64,000 nt of DNA from Mesocentrotus franciscanus (taxonomy: Eukaryota > Echinodermata > Echinoidea > Camarodonta > Strongylocentrotidae). A model generated the notes under the pieces. The model was not told the origin of the DNA. It worked only from the letters and a program-made list of their open reading frames with translations, and searched no databases. Below are positions 1-11,927 of the stretch, piece after piece. Every line of letters starts with the position of its first letter. Position 1 is the first letter of the stretch. The stretch covers positions 12,709,229-12,773,228 of the forward strand of contig CP137671.1 in NCBI GenBank assembly GCA_037976565.1, given 5' to 3'. The translations under genes and the position numbers were made by a program.

Positions 1-1280
1 GCAGAAAAATCAGAGAAGCAAACTAATGAAAGTTTGAATGAAATCGGACAAAAAATTAGAAAGTTACGAATTTTTGAAAGTTGCAATTACTATAGGTATG
101 GGCTCTTCAAATTGGCTGAATTGATAATGTCTATGTGATGTATAGGCGTACAACTTTCCCATTTGCTCCAATACACAAAAGGACTACAATTTCAACCTTT
201 CATAAATGTTTGACTCGGGATGGTCTGTTCTTTTTAGAGAACCTGTAATAATGTACTCTCCATGATATACTTTGAGTAGTGCCCCGAGGGTGAAGGCACT
301 TGGAAGAAAAACAGAAATAAGTGATATTTTTATACGCGACAATCCACTGACAAAATTGCCGATTTGAGATTCGCACAGCTGTAGTGATCTCATATTTCAA
401 ACACTCATAACCTTCTTAATATTGGCACATGCCGCTGATCTTCCTGAGGAATGGCTTGAGTGTCCTTCGAACCATAGCCAGGTGAAGCTTAGGGATGGGC
501 GTCTTGGTGTCCATGTCCCCTAGGAGACACTCTAATTATTCTCTGATTTTTATGCTTTCATTCAAATGAACTTATTAAAAGGGTTGGATTGCCCTTTAAA
601 TGAAAGAGTTTTTGTTTTTTAAGGTCATCACTCTGTTCAGGGCTTCGTTCCGTTGTTCACATATGTGAATATCTCTGTGAAAGAGGACATTCAAATTTTA
701 TACGAAAAAGCATCACTGTAGGAAGATAAAATGTTTAGGTACTGGGGTCATCAGGTCACCCATAGACAGAGATCCTAATACTGTAGGATCATGGGTGGCA
801 GAGATAAGATGGTATTTGTAAAACACACCGTCATATCATTATTCTCTTGCTAAGTAATAAATATGAAAATTTATAGTGGCTATAGATTATTTAGTTTTTC
901 TAAAGCTAATAAATGTTCTCGGGAATTGTTGGTGGGAAGGATCCCTTAAAGCTTGTTCACATATGCTATGCACTGTGGCAGTTTTTTTTCTCTTGACATG
1001 AGCATAATGCCATTCACAATTCTGTATCATATAACACATATTAGTGACGTAGTGAGTACACGTGGACCCTACCACAGCTACTTGTTTTCATTCTCACTTT
1101 TCATTCATATACATATAAAAGAAGAAAATGCTGCCTTAAACTGATGCAGATTCCCACGTCATGTGTGAACGAGCTTGTAGGGTTACATGTACATTTAGTG
1201 GCCTAGAATCATGGTTGCAGTTTTTTGTAATGCATACCTCGACTATCTCCCATGCTTTTCTCTTTTCTTCAATGTTCCAG
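1..1280. other. No recognisable gene; left flank
   Basis: I see no convincing gene here. The plus strand holds one short open stretch around 425-528 that reads like protein (residues DLPEEWLECPSNHSQ) and then stops. It lacks a clear splice acceptor and matches no family I know. The remaining short ORFs are AT-rich and look random. Confidence 0.5.
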
Positions 1281-1453
1281 CTTACAGATGTCGGCAGCAT
1301 CCCATGAAACGTCCTCACCTACCAAACGCCAAGACATGCATGCTGTGCAGTCGCAACATCATGAAGGGACAGGAGAAGCCCGCCTACCTCTGCCAGTTCT
1401 GTCACATGGGAGGGTTTTCCACATGCTGCAACCTGAATACAGACAGGAGATAA
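1281..1453 (+). CDS. Possible terminal exon with Cys-rich zinc-ribbon-like motif
   Basis: A pyrimidine-rich stretch ending TTCCAG at 1280 looks like a splice acceptor. The open frame after it begins with two bases of a split codon and ends at TAA 1451-1453. It encodes about 56 residues with a paired-cysteine pattern: KTCMLC, then about 14 residues later YLCQFCHMGGFSTCCN. Two CxxC pairs followed by a CC resemble the Cys-rich tail of piggyBac-family transposases (CxxC, then YxCxxC, then a Cys near the end). The second half also faintly recalls a C2H2 finger (GQEKPAYLCQFC). I found no transposase body upstream, so the assignment is open. The downstream minisatellite is built from this exon's second half, which suggests the exon is the founder unit. 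It could also be a relic with no function. Confidence 0.3.
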
Positions 1454-3125
1454 TGACACCGATGTCTTGGAAACCTATCATGAAGGGACAGGAGAAACAA
1501 TCTACTTCTGCCAGTTCTGCCAAATGGTGGGTTCTCTGCATATTGCAACCTCAATAGTCAATACAGACAGGAGATAACGACACTGATGTTTTGGACACCT
1601 ATCATGAAGGGACAGGAGAAACAATCTACTTCTGCCAGTTCTGCCAAATGGTGGGTTCTCTACATATTGCAACCTAAATAGTCAACACAGACAGGAGATA
1701 ACGACACTGATGTCTTGGACACCTATCCAGAAGGGACAGGAGAAACAGCCTACTTCTGCTAGTTCTGCCAAATGGGTGGGTTCTCTACATATTGCAACCT
1801 CAATAGTCAATACAGACAGGAGATAACGACACCGATGTCTTGGACACCTATCATGAAGGGACAGGAGAAACAATCTACTTCTGCCAGTTCTGCCAAATGG
1901 TGGGTTCTCTACATATTGCAACCTCAATAGTCAATACAGACAGGAGATAACAACACTGATGTCTTGGACACCTATCATGAAGGGACAGGAGAAACAATCT
2001 ACTTCTGCCAGTTCTGCCAAATGGTGGGTTCTCTACATATTGCAACCTCAATAGTCAATACAGACAGGAGATAACAACACTGATGTCTTGGACACCTATC
2101 ATGAAGGGACAGGAGAAACAATCTACTTCTGCCAGTTCTACCAAATGGGTGGGTTCTCTACATCTTGCAACCTAAATAGTCAACACAGACAGGAGATAAC
2201 GACACTGATGTCTTGGACACCTATCATAAAGGGACAGGAGAAACAATCTACTTCTGCCAGTTCTGCCAAATGATGGGTTCTCTACATATTGCAACCTCAA
2301 TAGTCAATACAGACAGGAGATAACGACACCGATGTCTTGGACACCTATCATGAAGGGACAGGAGAAACAATCTACTTCTGCCAATTCTACCAAACGGGTG
2401 GGTTCTCTACATATTGCAACCTGAATACAGACAGGAGATAATGACACCGATGTCTTGGAAACCTATCAAGAAGGGACAGGAGAAACAGCTTACCACTGCC
2501 AATTCTGCCAAATAGGTGGGTTCTCTGCATACTGCAACCTCAATACAGACACTGAGGAGATAATGACACCAATGACTTGGACTCCTATCATGAAGGGACA
2601 GGAATAGCCTGCCTTCCTCTGCCGGTTCTGCCAAATGGGAGGGTTCCCCACATGCAGCTACCTGAAAACAGATAGGAGATAACGACACCACTTTCCTCTC
2701 AAGTCATCAACATCCTATTGTACTGTCGTTATTGGGATAGGAGAAACAGGCTACCTCTGCCAGTTCTGCCAAACGAGAGGCTTCATCACGTCTTATTTAA
2801 CCAAGATGGGTTGAGGTTGATGCCAATGTTGATGTTCAAAATCAACATCGACTTTGAACATCAACATTGGCATCAACCTCAACCCATCTTGAAGGGACAG
2901 GTACCTCTGCCAGTTCTGCTAAATGGATGGGTTCTCTACATAGTGCAACCTCAATACAGGCAGGAGATAATGACACCAAAGTCTTTACTAGGGAACATCA
3001 CCATGCTTTTGAACCATCATGAAGCGACAGGGTAGACCAGCCTACCTTTTCCAATTTCGCTAAATGGGAGGCTTCTCAAGGGGCTTCAACCTCAATACAG
3101 ACAAGTGAGATAAGATAATGACACC
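1345..3125 (+). repeat. Minisatellite, about 13 units of about 118-125 bp
   Basis: The landmark GACAGGAGATAA recurs near 1444, 1567, 1693, 1818, 1943, 2068, 2192, 2317 and 2431, and in altered form near 2556, 2672, 2961 and 3105. Units carry TATCATGAAGGGACAGGAG, then TTCTGCCAGTTCTGCCAA, then GGGTTCTC. Middle units contain an extra AGTCAAT that early and late units lack, so the unit is about 118 or about 125 bp. A single middle unit with GGGTGGG can be read open through YFCQFCQMGGFSTYCNLN. Because 125 is not a multiple of three, the frame is lost at each junction, so the array cannot encode one repeated protein. The right-hand units are more diverged and are interrupted by a hairpin at 2803-2890. 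A fragment of the same unit lies at 43,120-43,164 and 44,348-44,385 in copy B. Confidence 0.85.
2803..2890. repeat. Perfect 38-bp inverted repeat with 12-base loop
   Basis: The left arm at 2803-2840 (AAGATGGGTTGAGG...) and the right arm at 2853-2890 (...CCTCAACCCATCTT) are exact reverse complements over all 38 positions. They are separated by ATCAACATCGAC. The hairpin sits between two minisatellite units: a GAAGGGACAGG landmark follows it directly. No target-site duplication is obvious. Confidence 0.95.
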
Positions 3126-3550
3126 ATTGTCCTGTAGATGCTCTTGCACTGTTCATCCCTTGGTTACGGTGATGGACCCCAACAGTTAGCTTTTACATCT
3201 CTTGGATGGATGAAGTGAAGCATTTGAATTGCAGTGTGACCGACAAAGTTTCTGACAGTGACATAAGCTTGTTTCCCAGTCAAGTTTGTATTGCAACTGC
3301 TTCATGAGGAAGTTGTCAGAATTCCAGAGCAACTAACACAGACAAAACTACAATGTTACATTTCCTTTTTTGTAAGTAAACCAAAGATGCAAGTATTCAC
3401 AGTTCCAGTACTCATGTTCTCCTTGATATGCCTTAGGTCACTCTTGAAGCGGTTGTGAACTTGTGACCCATTTACGTAAATTCTGCCAACTATTCCTGTA
3501 TCGCAGGGAGTTATTCCTTCTTCTCCTACCACTACAACAATAACAACAAT

Positions 3551-3557
3551 GACGACG

Positions 3558-3595
<38 letters not shown>
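3551..3595. repeat. (CTA)n microsatellite
   Basis: About 14 nearly perfect ACT/CTA triplets. It produces false poly-Val and poly-Ser ORFs on the minus strand. Confidence 0.95.
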
Positions 3596-5930
3596 CACGA
3601 CTTCCACTACTGTTATGAACTGCACAATGTATATTGTGCAGGTTGTACCCATTGATATTTTTTTCGTGCCAGATTAGACAATGTGACACCAAATTTACCT
3701 CCTGCATTGGATTTTCAAAGTTTCATTTATGAAGATTGATTTATGAAAATTGTATATTAACCTAGTGAAACAGAACAGATGAACCATTATTACTACGGAA
3801 AGGAAAAAATGCATTACTCATGCACAAACCTTATTTATGGGACTATTTGATCCTCAATAAACTGCATTTTCATTGGAGTTATTTTATTAAGTAGAAAAGG
3901 CAATAAATCACCTCTGTGATTCAGGAGGGCATTACATTCAAAATGTCTCCTCTATTTTATGTGACAAAAAGAAAAAAGAAAATTAAAGTAAATGAACAGT
4001 ACTTTGTATAAATGATGTGTAACACACATTCTTTCCTTAAAAACAATATGTGCCAAACTTTTTGTACCATCAGACATTTTAACTCAACTGAAAACTATGC
4101 TTAAGATATTTGTAATATATATTTATGAAACATTTTGATGTTATACTGTATTTTTACAATTCATAAGGCAATCATCTAGTCCAATGTCAGATACATGTAT
4201 TGCCATGTTTTATAAATGTTTTCCACTTTATAATGTACAAAACTACAATTTGAAGTACATGAAAAAGCGAATGCTATTGACGTGACTTTTTTTGTTAGTT
4301 ACGTGTCAAACAGTTTTGGTATCTGCCATTTCAAGAAGCATTCATATATTAACTCAGTTAAGAATACTTATGTGATATTTATTAGTAATAACATACTTGT
4401 AAGCAGTTCTTTCAATTCCTATTTATGCAATAAACACATTGTAAATTGATTTATATGATATAGGCTATATGTTTCCAAACAGAATATTGATTTGTTACAT
4501 TACATTGTCAATTGATTTATATGTTTATAAACAGAATATTGATGTACATCAATGAAGTTTAATAAATACAATACAATACAATACACATATCTTTCTATGT
4601 ATAATGTTGATATTGTTCATTATATCATAATTCAGTGATTATTGTCATTTCATTCATGTATACTTGTATACAGCTTTTGTGAAATACTTGTTTTTAGACA
4701 ACTTGACTTTTCAAGAACATTTTTTTTAAATGTCAAACTATCTTTTTAATGTCATCATTCTGTGAAGTATACCATAGTGTATGATAATACATGTACATGT
4801 TTGATAAAAGGACATGATTTTAAGAAAAAAAAGCTGAAAAGGGGGTATGAGTTCTTTAAATTCATACTTTGCTAATGGTCTAATACATTACATTTTGTAC
4901 ATGTGTCTGTCACATGTACTGGCAGGGAAACATTACAGATTCCAGAGATATGCTTGTCAGAATATATGTATGGGTACAAACGTTATTTAATATGTACATC
5001 TATTTTGTGTAATATTTGATAAAACACTTTAAGTAATTTTCAGCTCCAGGTAAATCATGGTGATTGGTAAACTCTGCCCAGTACAGACATTGCAATTTAG
5101 GGCATTGAAATTGTGCAAGTAGCCTACAGTATTTGACAAAGTACTGTTTGTTTGAAATATATTAATAATATAAATAATAATGTGAATACTTAGGTCAAAA
5201 ATTGGCAAATAACAAATAATTTATTAATCAACCTTTTCTGTGTTGTAAGCTACATTCAGCACTCTTTCTGCAATCTTAAAACATGTCAAGTTTTTATGCT
5301 ACCAGTAGTTACATTTTATCACAATCATTATCCAGCAATTTTTTTGGTGTCAATTATTTGTTTTTACCATTCATTAGGGATGTCAAGCTATGTGTAAATG
5401 ATTTTTAATTGTAAGAATATTTAATAACAAATTTTAGGTTATGTGTAGGTATATGTAGCCATGTATTATTTATTATATTTTTTCTTGTCTTGTATATTGT
5501 TTACTTTTTGAAATATGTTATGCGAAATAATGTGTGAATATTTCAGTTACACTGAAAAGAATCTGTTTAGGTAACATAAATGATTATGTTTAAAAGAAAT
5601 AACAAACAGTGTTAACCGACATCATTATGAATAAGCAGACCATTTTGATGTCTTTGATAACATTATTTGCTCTCTCTTTTTCTCTATTAGGTACATATAT
5701 TAGAATGCAACTCCAAACTTAAGTTGTTCTTTACCAATGTGTCTTTCCATGGGATTGGGGCTATTTACGTGACTTGCCAGAAGTGAGAAACTATGTCTCC
5801 TATCAACAATAACAATGTTTGCTGTATTGAGTTTAGCATTAAAAAAACATAGCCAACTATGTTTTGAAGTACCCTATCTTCATGGTGAATCAATATTATA
5901 AACCCAAAGTTATATAATGTTATAAATGTA

Positions 5931-6096
5931 TTGTCCATGTAACGCTGGTAAAAACCAAAATGCATACTAAGCAAATATTTAGAACAGGAGCAAATGAAAC
6001 AGGAATGATTTAGGCAGGGCACTTCTATTAATGTTGCTTGCATACAAATCTTAAACAGATGATTTCAACTTCCATGTACCAACGTTTACATGGACA
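5931..6096. repeat. Short inverted-repeat module inside copy A
   Basis: The left side reads TGTCCATGTAACGCTGGTA and the right side reads TACCAACGTTTACATGGACA, which are near reverse complements about 130 bp apart. The same pair is in copy B (about 49,480 and 49,650). A right-hand extension, AACCTCATGGAATGACCC, accompanies it. The same words recur singly near 20,718, 21,092 and 21,284. This looks like the ends of an old MITE or a dispersed module; I cannot name the family. Confidence 0.5.
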
Positions 6097-6369
6097 TCAT
6101 CATATTTTGCCCCAACCTCATGGAATGACCCAAATGTCAGTTAGTCTGATTAGTCAGAAATGAAAACAATTCTATAATACAATGTGTATTTTTCAACTTG
6201 AAAGTATATTCAACTCAATAAGAAGACATGAGAAATTAATCTTATCCTTGAAATGTGTACACGTCTAATTGAATGTAATGACATTTATTATTCTTCTTTT
6301 CACTTTGTAGACAACATATAACAGCAATATTACTGTGAACTATGTGATATGTGTTTGGATTTGATAGTT

Positions 6370-6520
6370 GTAGATGGGGATGAATAATATTTATAATGGA
6401 GGTGATAATAGTGATATAGTATCATACTGGTGATGTTAGTAGAAATGATACAGATATTGCAGATGAGAATGGTGGTGATGATAAGGATGATGATGATGGG
6501 GATGATATGATGATGAGGAT
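6370..6520. repeat. GAT/GGT-rich simple repeat, copy A
   Basis: Degenerate GATGAT and GGTGAT triplets close copy A. The homologous run in copy B is several times longer. Confidence 0.8.
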
Positions 6521-6539
6521 GACCCAGTAGGATGACGAA

Positions 6540-6666
6540 AGCATTTGTGTTAGTAATTGCCTTCACCCTCACGGTGACCATATGGTAGGAATACTCCCCA
6601 GGGAGTGGAGATGGCGCACATTGCGCGTGAATGAATGCAATGACTGGGGTAATAATATAAATCCAG

Positions 6667-6705
<39 letters not shown>

Positions 6706-6706
6706 G
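6540..6706 (+). mobile_element. Retroposon-like 3' end with (ATT)n tail
   Basis: A moderately GC-rich block (CACGGTGACCATATGG, then CACATTGCGCGTGAATG, then CTGGGGTAATAAT) is followed by about 13 ATT triplets at 6668-6706. A compact block ending in a short simple-repeat tail is typical of a SINE or a truncated LINE 3' end. I do not recognise the family and see no clear tRNA box. Confidence 0.45.
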
Positions 6707-7374
6707 AGGAGTGTACATGTATAAGGAATACATTTTCAAGTGTAAAGTTCTGGATACAAAATACGAAATGCTGTCTATGCCATAATGAACCTCAGGTCTA
6801 TCTTCAAGTCCTTATATAGAAGAGCTCTTCTAACTCCTTGGTCTTCATAATAGATCTAAGAGAACAATGGAAGAAACCCATTCACTGGAATCTATTTCCT
6901 CTATCACGTGGTGCTCTCAGTATTCAATGAATACACACTTCACAAAATCATTTGAAAAACAATTTCTTTGATTTATTTTACATTTTCATTTCAAATCAAC
7001 CAATTATGCATAATTACTTGTATTTATTGTATTATTTACATTCGAATCGGATTCAGAAGGGCTTTGTCATTTCAATCCCAAAAGTGCAATAAGTGTATTT
7101 CTGACAGAAAGGGGCCGGCCGGGGCATTAAAATGTACGAAGTATTTTGGCTAAAATATATTTCAGGTTAGCATTATTGTAAAAGTAATTTTTATCATGTT
7201 TTATATTTTTTTCTTGCTAAACTGATCTCTTACAAGCCTCATTGCTTGATCAATGTTTTGTGCGGTGCATGGAAGCTAGGTTTCTTTGGAAAAAGTAACT
7301 CTAAACCAAGCTCATAATATTGAATCAATTAAGGGCCGTTTTCGCATTGGCTATTTTTTCATATAAGAGGTTTT

Positions 7375-8040
7375 TTTCATAATAACCATTCTTATATAGC
7401 GCATAGCACAAAAATAAATTTAAGTCCCTATGTGCTCAGAAAGAAAAGAAAAAAAAGGGATAATAGCAGACATGAGGGAAGAGAAAGAATAACTGCTTTG
7501 GCATATCAACATTGTACTATTTTAACAAACAAAGAAATATGTCTTTAAGAGACTCTTAAAATGTTCTACTGTATCCAACTGTTTAAAATAATTAGGTAAA
7601 TTATTCCATAACTCTGCAGCTGCCAGTTGAAAGATCTTACACCATATATTTGTTGATATTGAGGGAGGAACTAACAAGGATTTTGACTGAGAGCGAAGGT
7701 TTCTTGCCGGGCAATATTTTGTTATCAATTGTTGTAAGTAATCAGGGCCTAATCCTTGCATGCACAAGAACACCAATGTCAAAATCTTAAAATCAATTCG
7801 TTGTTTTACTGGAAGCCAATGAAGTTGTTCTAAAACTGGGCTAAAGTGATCATGAAGTCGAGTGCGATCGAGTAACCAACCTTGCTGCAGAGTTTTGGAT
7901 TCTTTGCAACTTCTGAATTTCATTTTCTGGAAGACCATATAAGATACCATTACAGAAGTCAAGGCGAGAAACTACATGAGCATGAACAAGTCTTTCTGCA
8001 TGTGGACCTCTTTGAAAGAAAGGGACAATCTTATGCAAAG
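7375..8040 (-). pseudogene. CR1-like non-LTR retrotransposon fragment (RT C-terminus and 3' end)
   Basis: The minus strand encodes the conserved thumb and C-terminal region of CR1/Rex1-type reverse transcriptases. It is split over two frames. Upstream (about 7850-8038) is SRLDFCNGILYGLP and KLQRIQNSAARLVTR. Downstream (7522-7860) is PVLEQLHWLPVKQRIDFKI, then AAAELWNNLPNYFK, ending LLKTYFFVC. These blocks normally lie in one frame, so there is a frameshift near 7860. The 3' end continues to about 7375 and reads, on the minus strand, GCGCTATATAAGAATGGTTA, a usual tail for this group. The 5' end, endonuclease and catalytic RT core are missing, so this is a dead, 5'-truncated copy. Confidence 0.85.
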
Positions 8041-9610
8041 CATAAAGGTTACAAATTTCATTACATGTTTATATTCATATGAAAGGTGACAAAGTGACAA
8101 GCTATTTCTTTTGTTGTTGTTTTTATTTCCGAAATCAGATACAAATATTATACATAGTCAAATATACAAAATGAAATACTAATACTGTACATGTACATAT
8201 CGCATGTACAACATTACTGTTCTTCCTTGGGGTCTTTCACAAACTGTAATTGCAAGTTAGTCAAGGATCGGACAATTTTCCTAATTCGTTCATACTAGTT
8301 TGCAGGCACAATGACTGTCATGTCGGTATCTGCGCTGTGAGACTATGCCGACGGCTTTAATACTGCATTGACTCTGTACTTTAGCTGCTCAAGAATTATT
8401 GGACACAGCCAGAGGCTAACAGAGCTAGGCTCTGCTCAAGGCTTTAGGATTCATGCAAAAGTGTCAAATTAGAGTCTATGTCTGCAGATTAGAGGGTACA
8501 CTTGCTGTCTAAAACAGTGACAAGTCATGTGAATACATGTATATATTAATTGTATTTGATCCTGACAATTGCCCAAACTGAAAACGATCTTCCTCGCCCT
8601 AATTATTTCAAGAGCTCATCAAAAGACACCAAAAGAATTTCATGATGTGACAAATACTTTACTTTAAAGCTACTCTAGAAAGACGCTATCATATACATAT
8701 GTATATCATTTGAAACTTCTTATAATAATAATAACGTTTCTTATAAAGCGCTTACCACCGAAGTCTCTAAGCGCTATAACAAACAGAATAGACTGATAAA
8801 CAATTACTTATTAAACAAAACAAGAAAGCTCTGATAATAGAAAAAAAAAGTGTTCCTTCACCAATGAAGGTAAACCCCAACTAAAACTTTAACGAATCAT
8901 GCCAAACTATATCAAATCAACAACAACAAAATATTAATTAAGACTTCTCAGTGGATCCCTCTATATCCAGTTTTTTCCTTTTAAACAAGCATATCATACG
9001 TAATTTACAGCAATTGAATACGTTTTCCTTTGTAATTAGATTAATGATTTGAAAAAATGCATTATATTAATGTACATTGATTTCTTTGACATTTTTGCAG
9101 TAATAGCTTATATTGATTGTTCTGTTGGGAATGAAAAATTAAAAACTGAAAATTAATCTGAAAACTTACGTTACTCTGTCCCGAAAATTGGATAAACCGA
9201 AGACAAAATATCCTTGGGCAAAACAAAAATAATTGCATAATTATCATAATTGCAAAAACAAATCAGATAGGTATACAAATAAGTTGTTAAACGTGTGGAG
9301 GGTACATGAAACCTTGTTTTCCCTGTTATTATAATTCTGTGAGTGATTTGTGCAGATGGATGAGAGTGACTTACACTTGAATAATAAATGCAAAAGTTAT
9401 TCGCATTTGGATAGAAGGATTTTAATATAATTAAAACCCCAATATTAGCGAGAAGGTTTCAAAACGTGTCGCTACCAATTATTTCAGATGAATAAAATCC
9501 CTTTGAAATTATTTCATTGTTGTGTACAAATATTTTATCCAAGCTATTTTGAGAGCACAGAGAATCAAATTTCTGTAAAAGTTCAGTCACAAAATTTCGT
9601 GATTACAGAT
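8041..9610. other. AT-rich, no gene seen
   Basis: Apart from the 79-bp retroposon end inside it, I find no coding potential, RNA gene or repeat structure here. Short ORFs have random-looking composition. Confidence 0.5.
8722..8800 (-). mobile_element. Solo 3' end of a CR1-like element
   Basis: On the minus strand the piece reads AGCGCTTAGAGAC, then GCGCTTTATAAGAA, and ends in TTATTATTATTAT. It shares the GCGCT(A/T)TATAAGAA word and ATT tail with the neighbouring CR1-like fragment, so it is probably a very short 5'-truncated copy of a related family. Confidence 0.5.
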
Positions 9611-11927
9611 ATACACTGTATTTATATATGTATTTTGTTACAATTTAATCCAATACAATTCATTTATTTCAATTCCAGCAAATACATTAAAAATACATAC
9701 TTACGGTAGGTAAATACATGAAATATATATATATACATACAATACGAGTTTTAAAAATATATATATAATATATACAGTATAATACAGTACAATTTTTTAA
9801 AACAGTATTATAGGAATAATCTGTCCTTTTCGGGGTAAGTGTTTGCGATCATGTAATGAAAAAAAAAAAGCAATTTTGAAAGTCGTACAACATCATCAAT
9901 GTAATATTCCGCAGCGAAAGTGATCATTTTCTAACCCTATCTACTTCCATCGTGTTTTCATCTATCAGGATCTTCTTTAGATGACGGGAGGGGGTACAAA
10001 TTCCTCCATTACAAAATTGTGTGTCAGCAAATTGCGAAAATTAAATGACATCTCTGTTTTTCTTTTTTGAACACCTGCATGATGATAAATTTGACGGCCA
10101 GTTTTTACCCGTTTGGAATTTAAGAATCTGATATTTCATCTGGTTTCTAAAATTTTCAGCTATCAAATAAACTGTAGGCAAGTTTCCTCAATACACTGTA
10201 TTTATATATGTATTTTTTTACAATTCAATCCAATTCAATTCATTTATTTCAATTCCAGCAAATACATTAAAAATACATACTTGCGGTAGGTAAATACATG
10301 AAATATATATATATACATACAATACGAGTTTTAAAAATATATATATAATATATACAGTATTATACAGTACAATTTTTTTAAACAGTATTATAGGAATAAT
10401 CTGTCCTTTTCGGGGTAAGTGTTTGCGATCATGTAATGAAAAAAAAAAAAGCAATTTTGAAAGTCGTACAACATCATCAATGTAATATTCCGCAGCGAAA
10501 GTGATCATTTTCTAACCCTATCTACTTCCATCGTGTTTTCATCTATCAGGATCTTCTTTAGATGACGGGAGGGGGTACAAATTCCTCCATTACAAAATTG
10601 TGTGTCAGCAAATTGCGAAAATTAAATGACATCTCTGTTTTTCTTTTTTGAACACCTGCATGATGATAAATTTGACGGCCAGTTTTACCCGTTTGGAATT
10701 TAAGAATCTGATATTTCATCTGGTTTCTAAAATTTTCAGCTATCAAATAAACTGTAGGCAAGTTTCCTCAATACACTGTATTTATATATGTATTTTTTTA
10801 CAATTCAATCCAATTCAATTCATTTATTTCAATTCCAGCAAATACATTAAAAATACATACTTGCGGTAGGTAAATACATGAAATATATATATATACATAC
10901 AATACGAGTTTTAAAAATATATATATAATATATACAGTATAATACAGTACAATTTTTTTAAACAGTATTATAGGAATAATCTGTCCTTTTCGGGGTAAGT
11001 GTTTGCGATCATGTAATGAAAAAAAAAAGCAATTTTGAAAGTCGTACAACATCATCAATGTAATATTCCGCAGCGAAAGTGATCATTTTCTAACCCTATC
11101 TACTTCCATCGTGTTTTCATCTATCAGGATCTTCTTTAGATGACGGGAGGGGGTACAAATTCCTCCATTACAAAATTGTGTGTCAGCAAATTGCGAAAAT
11201 TAAATGACATCTCTGTTTTTCTTTTTTGAACACCTGCATGATGATAAATTTGACGGCCAGTTTTTACCCGTTTGGAATTTAAGAATCTGATATTTCATCT
11301 GGTTTCTAAAATTTTCAGCTATCAAATAAACTGTAGGCAAGTTTCCTCAATACACCGATTTATATATGTATTTTGTTACAATTCAATCCAATTCAATTCA
11401 TTTATTTCAATTCCAGCAAATACATTAAAAATACATACTTGCGGTAGGTAAATACATGAAATATATATATATACATACAATACGAGTTTTAAAAAATATA
11501 TATAATATATACAGTATAATACAGTACAATTTTTTTTAAACAGTATTATAGGAATAATCTGTCCTTTACGGGGTAAGTGTTTGTAATCATGTAATGAAAA
11601 AAAAAAAAAGCAATTTTGAAAGTCGTACAACATCATCAATGTAATATTCCGCAGCGAAAGTGATCATTTTCTAACCCTATCTACTTCCATCGTGTTTTCA
11701 TCTATCAGGATCTTCTTTAGATGACGGGAGGGGGTACAAATTCCTCCATTACAAAATTGTGTGTCAGCAAATTGCGAAAATTAAATGACATCTCTGTTTT
11801 TCTTTTTTGAACACCTGATGACAAATTTGACGGCCAGTTTTTACCCGTTTGGAATTTAAGAATCTGATATTTCTTCTGGTTTCTAAAATTTTCAGCTATC
11901 AAATAAACTGTAGGCAAGTTTCCTCAA
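9611..11927. repeat. Four tandem copies of a 580-bp unit
   Basis: The junction word ATACACTGTATTTATATATG starts units at 9611, 10191 and 10771, and an altered copy starts at about 11350. The last unit ends near 11,927 at GCAAGTTTCCTC. Units are 580, 580, about 579 and about 577 bp and nearly identical, differing mainly in homopolymer lengths and a few substitutions. Each contains an AATTC-rich segment with TTTATTTCAATTCCAG (a minus-strand retroposon-like 3' end), an AT dinucleotide run and a unique-looking second half. Repeated short minus-strand ORFs ending INELNWIEL come from the AATTG-type tail and are not genes. Confidence 0.95.

Larger units (their letters stand above)
2590..6560. repeat. 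Copy A of a large direct repeat (partner at 43.1-50.56 kb)
   Basis: From the minisatellite tail to a GAT-rich run, this stretch matches 43,110-50,560 in the same orientation and order. Examples are the block around 2640-2780, the block 3610-3840, the block 4060-4260 and the block 6060-6200, each with only scattered differences from copy B. Copy A lacks the four mobile-element insertions found in copy B. Copy B lacks about 820 bp found here (about 2790-3610). I see no protein-coding gene inside either copy. This could be a segmental duplication or two members of a long unrecognised repeat family. Confidence 0.85.

Noticed and set aside
1345..3125. CRISPR-like array
   Set aside because: Units are contiguous diverged tandem repeats without spacers, in an animal genome.
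3356..3707. Poly-Val and poly-Ser ORFs
   Set aside because: They come from the CTA microsatellite.
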